From assembly GCA_025200525.1 (NCBI GenBank), contig CM045761.1, positions 98,804,182 through 98,868,181 on the forward strand: a stretch of 64,000 nucleotides of DNA. The letters are read 5' to 3'. The DNA is from Camellia lanceoleosa. Taxonomy: Eukaryota; Streptophyta; Magnoliopsida; Ericales; Theaceae. A program made the position numbers and the translations under genes. Below the pieces are notes generated by a model that was not told the DNA's origin, did not search any database, and saw only the letters and a program-made list of their open reading frames with translations. Every line of letters begins with the position of its first letter. Position 1 is the first letter of the stretch. This document shows positions 34,206-44,528 of this stretch, piece after piece.

Positions 34206-34610
34206 TGTGGAGATGTGGTTTGGAAATACTTTTCAAATCTTGGGAGACGCTAGTGATCCTCAGCTAGTCGCCTAAAAAGATACAAACACTCCGGTCGGGG
34301 TGGCCGGAATTAGCACTGCGACAGGCAAGTTAGTTCAAACACTCAGGATAGCTTCCTTACTAAGTTAAGTCAAGTGATTCTTACATACCTACTAAATATG
34401 TTGTTCTTGTATTTATACCTGTTTCTCTCCATCCTCGGGGCCAGGGCCTACTTTTTGATCATTGTCCTTTACATTATCCAGCTCCAATGCTACACACTTA
34501 TTCGGCCCAAATATTATATTCAGCCCCCCTATTCTCGCCGGATACAGCCGATTATTATCAACCTTGTATTGTGCGCGTCTTCTACCTCTGTCAATTATTC
34601 GGCTCCCACA
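34206..34610 (-). repeat. 5' LTR of element R, 405 bp
   Basis: On the plus strand it runs from TGTGGAGATG to GGCTCCCACA. It is about 95% identical to 23833-24238 by hand count. Confidence 0.95.
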
Positions 34611-34615
34611 GTTTT
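34611..34615. repeat. Target-site duplication GTTTT, right of element R
   Basis: It matches 23828-23832. LTR3 sequence resumes here. Confidence 0.9.
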
Positions 34616-35279
34616 TGATGCTTTTCACACTTAATTTCAGCACTAATCATCTCCGCAACCTCCCTTCTTTCTTGGCTTTTCTTTTTGCTTTGAAAGTGGT
34701 TTCAAGTCATTTGTTTGCCTAAGTGTGAAATTGAGGTTTGATGTTTAATGGTTTAATCCCTTAGGGGGCTCATTACCAACGGTATGATACTTCTTTCATA
34801 CCTAAAGCAACTTGTGTTTTGAGCCTTCTTTCTATTAGAGGACTTTAATTCACCCTTTGGACTTAATTTGATTAAAGGATGGTTGGTAATCTAAAATGAG
34901 TAACTAAAACTTGGGACTAAAAGATGAGCAAGATTATAACTTGATGTGTTCAATCGGACGTTAATTGAACACAAGGAACTTGGACCATTTTATACTTACT
35001 AGTGATGAAATGATCCAAGTCTCCAAGGTCAACTTCTTCCCTTGATTTTTCATGAAAATGAGAAGGTTTGTGTCTTATTTTGCATTTATTGAACTTGCAC
35101 ATCTTGAATCACAAGCCATCATACAATGAAATTGCTTGAGTTAATGGTTTGTGGCTTAAGTTCACCTTTCCTTGGATTTGTACATGAAAATGAGGGGTGA
35201 GTTGTGCAAAAAATCTGTAGGAATACGCTCTTTTTGCTCTGTTTGTACTCAGTTGCAGCAAGATGAACCAATGCATTAG

Positions 35280-35398
35280 TGGCCGGCAAGCCACTCTTCA
35301 TGGCCAGCAGGTGGCCAGCAGAGTACCATTGATGGCCGGCAGGCCACTTCCATGGCTGGCAGGTGGCTGGCAAAATTTAATAGTGGCCGATTGGCCAT
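35280..35398. repeat. GC-rich palindrome cluster, LTR3 distal
   Basis: About seven words of the type GGCCGGCAGGCCA or GGTGGCCAGCA occur. They differ from the LTR1 and LTR2 variants but lie at the same LTR position. Confidence 0.65.
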
Positions 35399-36889
35399 TG
35401 ATGCAAACCTCAGTAGAGTATTGGTAAGGTGAAGGAAAATTGTTCTGGAAGTGTTCAATTGTGCAAACAAAGGCTTTCGAGAGTAAAGTGGAGGCCTTTT
35501 CGGATGGAAATCGAGCACGCATGTACACATCTTTGATTTCTCAAGGCGGAACAGCAAATTAGCTTAGTTTAATTACTTAGTTAAATTATTAGTTGCCATT
35601 GTTTTGTAATTATTTAATTAGTTAGTTAGCTAGTTAATTCAAGTGTTGTAATAATAATTAGTTAATTAGTTTAGCTATTTATTCGGTTCGCAATAATTAG
35701 CTTAATTAGATTTAATTAGTTTAGCTTAGTTAGCTAGTTAGCTTTATTCATTCGGGCTCTCCTTCGTGAGAGCGAAATGTAATAATGTGTATGTCTTCCA
35801 ACCCCACGTCTTTCTCCCTTTTACTTAACCGCTTTTGATGGTTAGTTTAGGAGCATCACGTTTCAATTAGCATACCTCATACTTGCATCCATTCATCTCG
35901 TATTGCATGCACCGAGGCTCGGCGCATCATTCTAACCGCATTGTCATTTCAATACATTCTTTGAATACGTGCTTAGGCCGCATGTCATTTAATTGAATCA
36001 TATGACATATTAGTAATCGAGACTATTAATTGCATTATTGCATGTGTAGCATTAGACATCTTGTATAGTTAGGAATCATGCATATTTTTTTTCTAACTCA
36101 TATCTTCTTAGTTTGGAGTACTAAGTGAGTTTTTAATGCTTTAGCATACTTGCATGAGTGTAAGTGATTGCCATGACTAGCATGCTTTCCATGAGGCTAA
36201 ATGCTTACTTGATAAACTGTTTGAATGCTTGTGGATGAAGGCTTGTTGTTTGAAATGGAGCATTTCAACGAATGTATGTTTTAAACCCACTATGTCTAGT
36301 GGCAAATTCACAACTTTAAGCCACTTTGTTAAGTGGCAAATTCGCAAACTTTAAGCCCACTTGAGGTGGCAAAATCAAACCTTTTTTGCAAACAAACATA
36401 AAATTGAATTGTTCCAACTTGAGCAAATTAGTCTATACTTGCATGTGCGCATCACATAGTAAAGCTAGCCTAATAACCAGAATAAGAGCACATAATGTTG
36501 ATAAAAATCATATCATGATTAGTAGAGGCCGATCTTTGATCGGGCAAGTGGGAGTGCTCAATTCATGACCTTCCCTTCTCGTACCTAAGTTCCCGAGCCA
36601 AGGCAACTTTGATGATGACGGACACGTGGCCTTTGGCACGAGTCATGGGTTTCCTAAATTTTTCCAAAATAAAATATTTAGGTAGCGACTCTGTATCTGG
36701 CAAAGTAGTCCAATTTTGGCATTTTTTTATCCTAAAATCAATTTTCCAAACGATTTGTCGAATTTGGACTCTTTGGTGTTTAACAATTTCACATTGCACT
36801 TGTGAGATTAGATTCAGAACCGCGGGAGTCCGAACTGTAGGGCTTCTTTCAAACCTTTCGAAAGGGGGACGCGAAAAAGTCGAGCTACA

Positions 36890-38450
36890 GACTCTAGCAC
36901 CCAGGACAACAGTAGTTAGATCACCATCACTCTTATCATCTTTGACGATGAGGATTATGGGAAGCACTTGAGTGTGAGAGATGGAGGAGCTCACCGAAAA
37001 CTGCAAAATAAAGATCAGCATTAGGATAATGCAAGAAAATAAGCAGAAATGGCACATGAATTGGAAAGTCAAACAAGAACAAAACCTTGTTGAAGAACTC
37101 AATTGGACCCTTGGCTATAACCTCCATGTCCAGAACTCCACCTCGGTCGTGGTTCTGACCTCAGCCGAGGCCTTGACCATGACTTCATCCCCAGTCTCGT
37201 CTAGGTTTAAAAACTACCATGGGTTCATCAAGTGCGATAAAGCCATGAACACTAGTTCTATTATGAGTTTTCCATTCACAAATGAGAAGTTACAAGTGTT
37301 AATCATCATCAATAAGAGATGATGAAGAATACACATTTTCATCAGCCATGAGCAAATCAAGAGCATATCTGAAATAATGATGGTGAAAGTAAGCAAATCA
37401 ATGGCAAATCTACCATGAGGGGGGAAATTTGACAAAACCAATTTATAGAGAGTAGAAGAACAACTCAAGACAAGAAGAAAGATGGGGTTCTTAGCTAAAA
37501 TAAATTAGAAATGAAGAGAGAGGAGTGCTTACGGTGGTGTAGGCAACTTGTAAAAGCAATATAAGCATAGAAGAAGGAGGGGATCCAAGAGGAAAATGAG
37601 GAATCTTAGAGAGCATGTGATAAGGTAGGTTTTCGGCATTGAAAAGATGAAGAAATTGAAGAAAATACAAGCTGACCAATAGCTTTAAGTAGTTCAAATC
37701 GAATTTGGAATGGTGTTGCTAGGACACCTCGACTGGGCCTTTTGGACAACGGCCGGACAACTTCATATCAAATGTACGTCTTATGCAACACACATAAGAA
37801 AAGCATGGGAAAATGGAAAAATGGATCGAAAATAAGTAGAATTGGGCAAAAAAATGAGCAAAATGAAGGGGTTAACTTAGAAAATTTAGAGTTGTCTTTT
37901 CAAAGCAAAATTCGGATCAATGCATTGCGAGAATTCTTGTCTCCAGGGAGAAGAACATTTTTAGAAACTATCCGAATCATAATTCAGAAATTGAGGTGCC
38001 TCTGTATAACCACTTTCCCGAGATATTTTTCAAAATATTTCTCCCCTGAACAAGGTGGCCCCATACATTGGGTTTTTCAATACCTTTAAGGTATTCCCAA
38101 TGAGAACCGCTTCAATAAGGATAAGATGGACCCATACACTAATATTCCAAAAATCTCAAAGGGCTATCCATAACACTTCATCCAGAGATGTTTGAAAAGC
38201 ATTGCTTCCCAAAATGAGGTAGTCCTATATGCCAAATTCTCCAAAAGAATCATGAGGTACCTCCCTACAGTATCGCTTCCTGAGGTGCTACTCAAAACAC
38301 TGCTTTCCCAATTATGAGATGTATCTATCACACCGCTTTTTCGCACATCTACTACAATGCATGTTACTTCCATTACACCATTGATCATACATCTTCTACA
38401 ACACTCATGTGCATCTATCACATTGCTGTTATAATTTGTCTCATATGTCA
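36890..38450. other. Internal region of Z without recognisable gene
   Basis: Minus-strand fragments (for example acidic text near 37230-37100 and 36990-36890) could be the start of an antisense gene like those in Y, R and T, cut by the insertion of Y, but no domain is recognisable. Nothing is credible on the plus strand. Confidence 0.35.
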
Positions 38451-38459
38451 TCTGCTATC

Positions 38460-38990
38460 TGCCACATTTCACTCTTTTAGCATGAAATGCATTTAGGATT
38501 GCGCTATTACTTGGTTACAACTTTCATAACGTTTATGGCAACTATCGCATCATATGTCATCTTTCATCTGTCATATTTCACCATTTTCACATGAAATGCA
38601 TTTGGGCTTACTATCACTTGGTTACAACATTCATAATGTTTATGGCATCTATCGCATCATCTGCTATCTATTACCTATCATATTTCACCATTTTTGCATG
38701 AAATGCATTTAGCCTTGCTATCACTTGGTTACAACTTTCATAAAGTTTATGGCATCTATCGCATCATATGTTATTTGCTATCTATTAAATTTCACGCTTT
38801 TTGCATGAAATGCGTATAGGCTTGCTATCACTTTGTTACAACTGTCATAATGTTTATTGCATCTATTAAATCATATATCATCTGTTATTTGTTGCATTCA
38901 CTCTTTTCACATGAATGGTGGTTAGGCTTGTTATTACTTGGCTACAAACTATTGCATCTATTACACCACATGCTTTATTATATACTCCAT
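38460..38990. repeat. Tandem repeat, about 107-bp period, four to five units
   Basis: ATGAAATGCATTTAGGCTTG-like words start near 38482, 38591, 38698, 38805 and 38911. Units share ACTTGGTTACAACTTTCATAA and TATGGCATCTATCGCATCAT-like segments. It lies in the 3' non-coding part of Z. Confidence 0.8.
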
Positions 38991-39039
38991 TCTTATCGAC
39001 TTTACTCTTCTCACATGAAGTGTGATTATGCTTCGAAGG

Positions 39040-39310
39040 CTACAAACTTTACCCTTTCTCACACAAAGTGCACGTGGGCTTGGAAGTCTACAAAATCTAC
39101 CCCTCTTGCCCCGAGTGCACCTAGGCATGGAAGGCTACAAATTTTACCCCTCTTTCATGAAGTGCACCTAGGCTTTAAAGGCTACAAATTCACCTTGGAA
39201 GGCTACAAACTTTACCCCTATAGCATGAAGTGCACCTGGGCTTAGAAGGCTACAAATTCACCTTGGAAAGCTACAACTCTACAACTTTACCTCAAAAGGC
39301 TACAAATCTA
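39040..39310. repeat. Short tandem repeats, about 50-60 bp
   Basis: AAGTGCACCTAGGC and GGAAGGCTACAAA recur about six times with variable spacing. Confidence 0.6.
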
Positions 39311-39482
39311 TCATCTTCAGACAATTATGTGATTTGACTTGAATCCACCCATTTCACATAAATGCGTTTAGATTTATCATCACTTCATCATTTCATCACA
39401 TTCTTGTCATCTTCAATGATCAAACATGTTGGCTTTACACAACATGTAAGACCAATTTCCAATTGCATTACATTCACCCTTA

Positions 39483-39525
39483 AGCTAAGTTGGTTTGATT
39501 CCTTGTAAAATGATACGTAGGCAAC
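39483..39525 (+). repeat. Conserved pre-PPT box (copy in Z)
   Basis: It reads GCTAAGTTGG, TTTGATTCCTTG, then TGATACGTAGGCAAC. It is followed by the degraded polypurine tract AAAGACATGCAAC (39647-39659). Confidence 0.65.
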
Positions 39526-39659
39526 ATTCATGTTCAACCAACTAAATTTTTGCATGCCTTGTCTTTTCCTTGTCTTACAGCCTTATCAAAAGGGCTGTCT
39601 TTGGGCTTTGACATTCACTCACGTCAAGAAATAACAGACCGATGTCAAAGACATGCAAC

Positions 39660-41715
39660 TATAGACAGCCCATTTTTTATGACCTTAAGATGTGGGCCCT
39701 TTACCAAAAGCTCCCGATGAAGACACCAAAGGTTTCTCCAAACAACAAGTTTATGATATAGAAAGTGATAAACTCGCCCTATACCCATTTTTGGCCAAAA
39801 CATTTTTTGGACCCTCAAACTTATTTTCAAAATGTTTTTAAGGCAATTGGCACATTTTCATTCATTTCAGCCATTGTAGCTAATGTATTTTCCAAAATGT
39901 TTGATCCATTTTTCAAAAGAGTTAGCTTAGAAAGTGAAAATGAATGAGAAAGCAAGGAAAACCTTTCAAGAAAATGTGTCGGATGAGGTCAGATTGGCCG
40001 AATAACTTCTCTGCAACACACCATATAACTTTGATCCATGGACGTGTCTCCAGGCCTTTTCTACTAATCAAAGGGAGTTTGGTATTTGGAGATAGAAGAC
40101 CTCTATTGATCAAAGGGAACACTAGTTAGAGCTTGTGATTAGCTTGGGCCTTATCTCTACTAGTTTAGAGGTAATCCCTGCTTCCACTTCTTATTTTTGT
40201 TTCTAAATCTATCTCTACCCTCTTTTTTTGATTATATTTTGGAGATCTTGCAGATTGTTGATTGGTTGTTGCTAGCTCAATTGAGCTTTCTTCTTCTTCC
40301 CCCCCCCCCCTCCTTCCCCCCTCCCTCTCCCCCTTTATGTAGATTAGTGGAGGCCTATATAGAGGCATTAGCGAAGCCTAAATTGCTTTCATTTTAATTT
40401 TATGGGTTAGAAACCCAAGGACAGTTTCCTCTATGAGAGGAGATAGAATCTCCCATTTCGAACCTATTTCACATGGATTTGAGCGTTTTACACTCCTTTT
40501 CATGAGTAGGAGGATAAGAGTCTCTCTTCTCTCATTATAGTTTTTGGTCTTTTTATCATTTCTACTAGTTTCAATGATGTAGAAATCCAGATATGGCTTT
40601 CTACCCACGGATAGACTGGATCTCCCCTCTCATCACTAGCTCTCATGGATTTGGGTAACTTATACTCATTTCCCATATTTTAGAGGGAGAGAACTTGTCT
40701 ATCCTCATTGGAGTTTTCTTTTACCTTATCTTGTCATCTTCTTAACTCTTATTCATTATACCATTGTGTGCATCAAGATGGGTTTATTCTCCTTACTCTA
40801 TTGCCCTTTGTTATTTTAAATTTATCATCATCATTATCGTATGAATAACATAGGAGCATGCATCTAGGCTTGGACCATTATTTTCGGTTTAATTATGTGG
40901 TGTGTATTTTTTCATTTCTTATGCCATCTTGATAGTATCCAAAACCCTTAAGACTCATTGTGTGCAGATTTTGCATTAGATATCGTCTCTAGGATCATGC
41001 ATTGTTTTCTAACCCTTTACACTCTTGGCATGGTGCGGAAGAGTAGTAGGTGAGAGCTTCTTTCATTTTTGCATCTTGTTTGTGATTTCTTTTTACTATG
41101 TCTAGCATACTACCATGAGGTTATGTGCTTATTTGTTGTATCTCTCTGATTGCTCATTGTACGGAGGTCTCATTGCCTAAGTTGGAATGGTTTCGATCTC
41201 TTTGCGTAGCAGATGTCGCGATTTTTCATAAGATTTCTGCTTATTAAACTCTTTTTAAAATAGCAAGAGATTAGAGCATCCCAAAATAGATGATTTGGTC
41301 TATACTTGTCAGCCTCATATAGTAAAGTGAGCAATAATAATAGCTGGGTTATATGGACATATCGTTCTAATAATTCTCAAATCATAGTCTAGTAAAGGCT
41401 GATCTTTGATCGGGTAAGTAGGGGTGCTCAATTCATGTCCTTTCCCTCTCATATCTAAGTTACTGAGCTGAGACACTTTGGTTACGACGGATCGTGGCTT
41501 TTTTGGGTACGAGTCATGAGTTTCCTAGTTTTTCCCAAAAGATTAGTTGGCAATTCTAAGTCTGGTGATATAGTCCATCTTTGGCATTTCTTGTAATTGG
41601 TGGGCTTTTTATGGATTTGCTAGATTTGGACTCTCATTCTATTTTACATTGCACTCGTGGAACCAGAACGAGGGTTCAAAATTGTCAAGCGTACTCGAAC
41701 CCCTCGAGACTCCCA
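39660..41715 (+). repeat. Decayed 3' LTR of Z (LTR4), about 2.06 kb
   Basis: It starts TATAGACAGCCC (decayed TGTAGACA). It is shorter than the other LTRs and strongly diverged, but it keeps the conserved block: GATCTTTGATCGGG near 41400, GGGGTGCTCAATTCATG and GTTGGCAATTCT near 41545. The right end (about 41715) is approximate. It also holds a C-rich run near 40301-40310. Confidence 0.65.
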
Positions 41716-42040
41716 CAATAGTTTAAATGGTAAAATTGAGAATAAAATGTCCTCCAAAATAATAAAGTGTACTTCATAATTTACAAAGACTGTCCAAAAA
41801 AAAAAAAAATCATTGGACCTAATGCCTTACACCCTCTTTAAAATGGACTTTGCACCAATTTTCTCAAACAATTATTATTTTTAATACAACTAAAAAGATG
41901 CATGAACATGACAGTTGAAATTCCAACAGTTTCATCATTTTCACATGAATAGCAGATAAACTTAAAGGAAATTAACTGAGGTTGTGCTTGGGGAGGGGCT
42001 AAAATGGTCAAAAAAATCAATCATTCGCTACTTTCGTAGA

Positions 42041-42077
42041 GGTGGCTCTATTTGCACCCCAAAAGATTGGTTGGACA
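42041..42077 (+). repeat. Left arm of an inverted repeat flanking element T
   Basis: GGTGGCTCTATTTGCACC, then AAAAGATTGGTTGGACA. The reverse complement, with few changes, lies at 57775-57811. The two may be ends of an older transposon into which T inserted. Confidence 0.6.
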
Positions 42078-42309
42078 ACCCAACTTGATGAAGTTTTTTA
42101 TATTACTAGTATGTTCTTATTTAAAATGACCAAATAGTTGTTAATATTACCAAAAACAAAAAAAAAATTACAAATCATAGTGTTTTGGACATCTCATATC
42201 ATAATCAATCTCAATCTTCCCTTCTATGTTATCTTCTCACTTTTTTCTTTTGCATCTTCATACTCAACCATATTTTCCTTGAATCCAGTGTTATTTTGTA
42301 TTCTATTTC

Positions 42310-42314
42310 ATATT
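42310..42314. repeat. Target-site duplication ATATT, left of element T
   Basis: It is identical to 57129-57133. Confidence 0.85.
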
Positions 42315-44316
42315 TGTAGGGACATAAGTGCTGAGGTCACCTCTATTAGACGAGCAAGTATGATTAAAGGAGCATGGGCTAAAACCCCTAACTTTCCCGT
42401 TTGGTGGAAAGACAAGATAGCCCACTAGCTAAGCACCCTTGGTCAACCAGAGGGCCAAACCAGGTCTGACCCGCCAAGGGTCCGAATAGGCTTTGTGCAA
42501 CAAAATGGCTAAGGGAAGTTGTAAAGGCAACACTTGCAACAATCAAGTTGCTGAGGCACTTTACCTAAACACCACCATTTCCAATATTGTCAACGTCGCC
42601 CTTTGAACTTGCTGAAGGAAAAAACAGTTGCAGCAACTAGGAACCATCTACAAACTACTTGTGAAAGAAACACTTGCAGAGGTCAAGTTGCTGAGGCATT
42701 ATATCTCAGCGTCACCATTTCCAGTATTGCCGACACTGGTATTTGCACTTGTCGAGGGACAGAGTTATCACAGCAACTACAACCACCACAACTACCTACC
42801 AAGGGAAGATTCCATAAGGGTGATAGCAACCTTTGAGAGAGGCTTTCCCTCCAAAAGTGGAGGCTAATGCTTGGCGCTGATAACAGGCCCCAAAGCATTA
42901 CCAACCTAAGGTCGATAACAGGCCCCACAACATTATTATCTCATCGTTGATAGCAGGCCCCGAAGCTCTACCCTAACACTGATATCAGGCTATAAAGCTC
43001 AATAACTTGGCACTAATGGCAAACCCCAACACTTACTAGTTGGAGTTGATAGCAGGCCTAGAGGTACCAATATACCACGATGACCTCGCGAAGATGGGAG
43101 TAGGGCATCCTAAAAGCAAGGGACTCCTTTTCTATTTACCCAAGTCATAAACCTTCCTTGGTTGCATGCAGTGGTCAAGTTGTTGAGGCATTATATCTCA
43201 GCACTACCATTTTTAGTATTATCAACGCCGCCATTTGCACTTGTCGAGGAAAAAAGTTGTCGCAACAACTACAACCGCCACAACTACCTACCAAGGGAAG
43301 ACTCCATAAGGATGATAGCAACCTTTGAGAGAGGCTTTCCCTCCAAAAGTGAAGGCTAGTGCTTGGTATTGATAACAGGCCCAAAAGCTTTACCAGCCTA
43401 AGGTTGATAACAGGCCCCAAAACATTACTAGCTCAACACTAATAGTAGGCCCCAAAGCTCTATTTTGACGCTGATAGTAGGCTTCAAAGCTCAATAGCTT
43501 GGCGCTGATGGTAGACCTTAACGCTTATTGGTTAGAGTTGATAGCATGCCTAGAGATACTAGTATACAACAGAGACCCCGTGAAGATAGGAGCAGGGCAG
43601 CCTGAAAGCAAGGGACTACTTTTCCATTTACCCAAGACATAAGCCTTCCTTGGTTGCACGGGAAGGACAAAGAAAGCCCCATTGGGTTTGGTACAAGGCA
43701 CAACCCCTTGTAGTGGCCCGCGCCTTGGGAAGTTGCAAAGTTTGTGGTTAAGTGGCTAAGGGTGGGAGAATCACTGAGGTAAACACAAACATGGCTAATA
43801 GCAGGCTATAAAGTCCTGAGAATGCATGTCTTGGCCAAACTGAACTGAAAAGGCAAGTGTAGCAGCAAGTACCACCGCTACAAATGCACTTGCTGAGGTT
43901 CAAAATGGAAGTTGTTAAATTATGTTCCAAATAGAGAGCACATGCTGAGGTGTCAAACAGATAATACATTGTACCTGGAGAGAGACACGTTGCTACTTCA
44001 GTCTGGTGGTTCAAGACAAAATATTCCAAGTGATCCTCAAGGGCACGTGTCATTACCTTATATGGCCACTTGGTATTCTATGGTACCAAGGAAAACCCTA
44101 TAAATAGGACCCATTTCCCAAGGTTTAAAATAGAATTTCCTGGGATTTGGGGGATATGTTGCCCATTTTTGCATTACTATTTCTTTCTTCTTGAACCATT
44201 TGCTCCACCCACACCCAACTACTCATTCTCCAGTTAACCCAAATTTGTTAGCTCATCAACATAGTTTTGCCACTCTAATTACTCTCATAATCGCTATTCA
44301 CTTTAGACCCCCTATA
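42315..44316 (+). repeat. 5' LTR of element T, 2002 bp
   Basis: It starts TGTAGGGACATAAG and ends near CCCCCTATA, four bases before the primer site. It contains a 492-bp internal duplication (shared phrase TGATAGCAACCTTTGAGAG at 42821 and 43313) absent from the 3' LTR, explaining the length difference of 491 bp. It also has short GATAGCAGGCCCCAAAGC repeats at about 42870-43060 and 43370-43550. Confidence 0.85.
42660..43645 (+). repeat. 492-bp tandem duplication inside the 5' LTR of T
   Basis: The two halves align with a constant offset of 492 bp over GAGGCATTATATCTCAGC, CAACTACCTACCAAGGGAAG and GAGAGAGGCTTTCCCTCC. Boundaries are approximate. Confidence 0.8.
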
Positions 44317-44320
44317 TTTC

Positions 44321-44338
44321 TGGCAACTCTGCTGGGCA
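44321..44338 (+). other. Primer binding site of element T
   Basis: TGGCAACTCTGCTGGGCA lies shortly after the LTR. It resembles the TGGCGACTC-type sites of other plant Tat elements. The primer tRNA is not certain. Confidence 0.65.
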
Positions 44339-44528
44339 GGCTACTTTGTTGATGGTCCCTACTCGTAGTGGTGTGCACACTACACCGAAAAAAATGATGT
44401 AGGACAAGATTCAGCAATAACGACGGCAGCAAGGGTTTTCTAATGGCAAAACAGTACATGTTGACAACCATAACCACAGCATTGTCGTTGAAACAGTGCA
44501 ATCCCTTCAGGATATGTAGAAGAAGATC

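Larger units (their letters stand above)
23833..34610 (-). mobile_element. Complete Tat-lineage Ty3/gypsy element R (Retand-like), 10778 bp
   Basis: Both LTRs, primer site, polypurine tract and a perfect 5-bp duplication are present, and pol is on the minus strand. Sense order is 5' LTR, gag remnant, protease-RT-RNase H, archaeal-type RNase H, integrase, 102-bp array, antisense fragment, 121-bp array, antisense gene, polypurine tract, 3' LTR. A hand count finds about 21 differences between the LTRs over about 405 bp (roughly 5%), mostly transitions, so insertion was fairly recent. The gag core is deleted, so it is not autonomous. Confidence 0.9.
5387..36889 (+). mobile_element. Ogre-like Ty3/gypsy (Tat) element Y, nested and 5'-incomplete in window
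   Basis: The order is protease, reverse transcriptase, RNase H, archaeal-type RNase H, integrase, two antisense genes, tandem repeats, polypurine tract and 3' LTR. It is interrupted by solo LTR2 (8423-12351) and element R (23833-34610). The gag gene and 5' LTR are not present and probably lie left of element X. All reading frames carry stops or frameshifts. Coding order and the second RNase H place it in Tat; the long LTRs and protease style fit Ogre. Confidence 0.75.
34611..36889 (+). repeat. 3' LTR of Y (LTR3), right part
   Basis: It continues LTR3 after element R. It is collinear with the second half of LTR1 and LTR2: GC-rich cluster (35280-35398), TTAG-rich tract (35560-35750), CCGATC/GATCGG hairpin near 36528 and a GTAGCGACTCTG block near 36684. 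It ends GAGCTACA at 36889. It contains no gene. Confidence 0.85.
36890..41715 (+). mobile_element. Ogre-like element Z, 3' remnant
   Basis: It consists of internal 3' sequence (36890-39659), box, polypurine tract and a decayed LTR. It begins abruptly where the LTR of Y ends (GAGCTACA then GACTC), which fits Y having inserted into Z. Z is the most degraded copy, consistent with being the oldest. The remainder would lie left of Y's 5' LTR, outside the window. Confidence 0.55.
41716..42314. other. AT-rich spacer left of element T
   Basis: It contains no gene. It has an A-run near 41795 and an inverted-repeat end at 42041-42077 (listed separately). Confidence 0.6.

Noticed and set aside
33603..34267. 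Plus-strand open frames opposite the gag remnant of R
   Set aside because: They are shadows of the minus-strand Gag reading; the protein text is unrecognisable on the plus strand.
44321..44338. Possible tRNA remnant
   Set aside because: Only the primer-binding 18 bases resemble a tRNA 3' end. No cloverleaf is present here or at 34186-34203.
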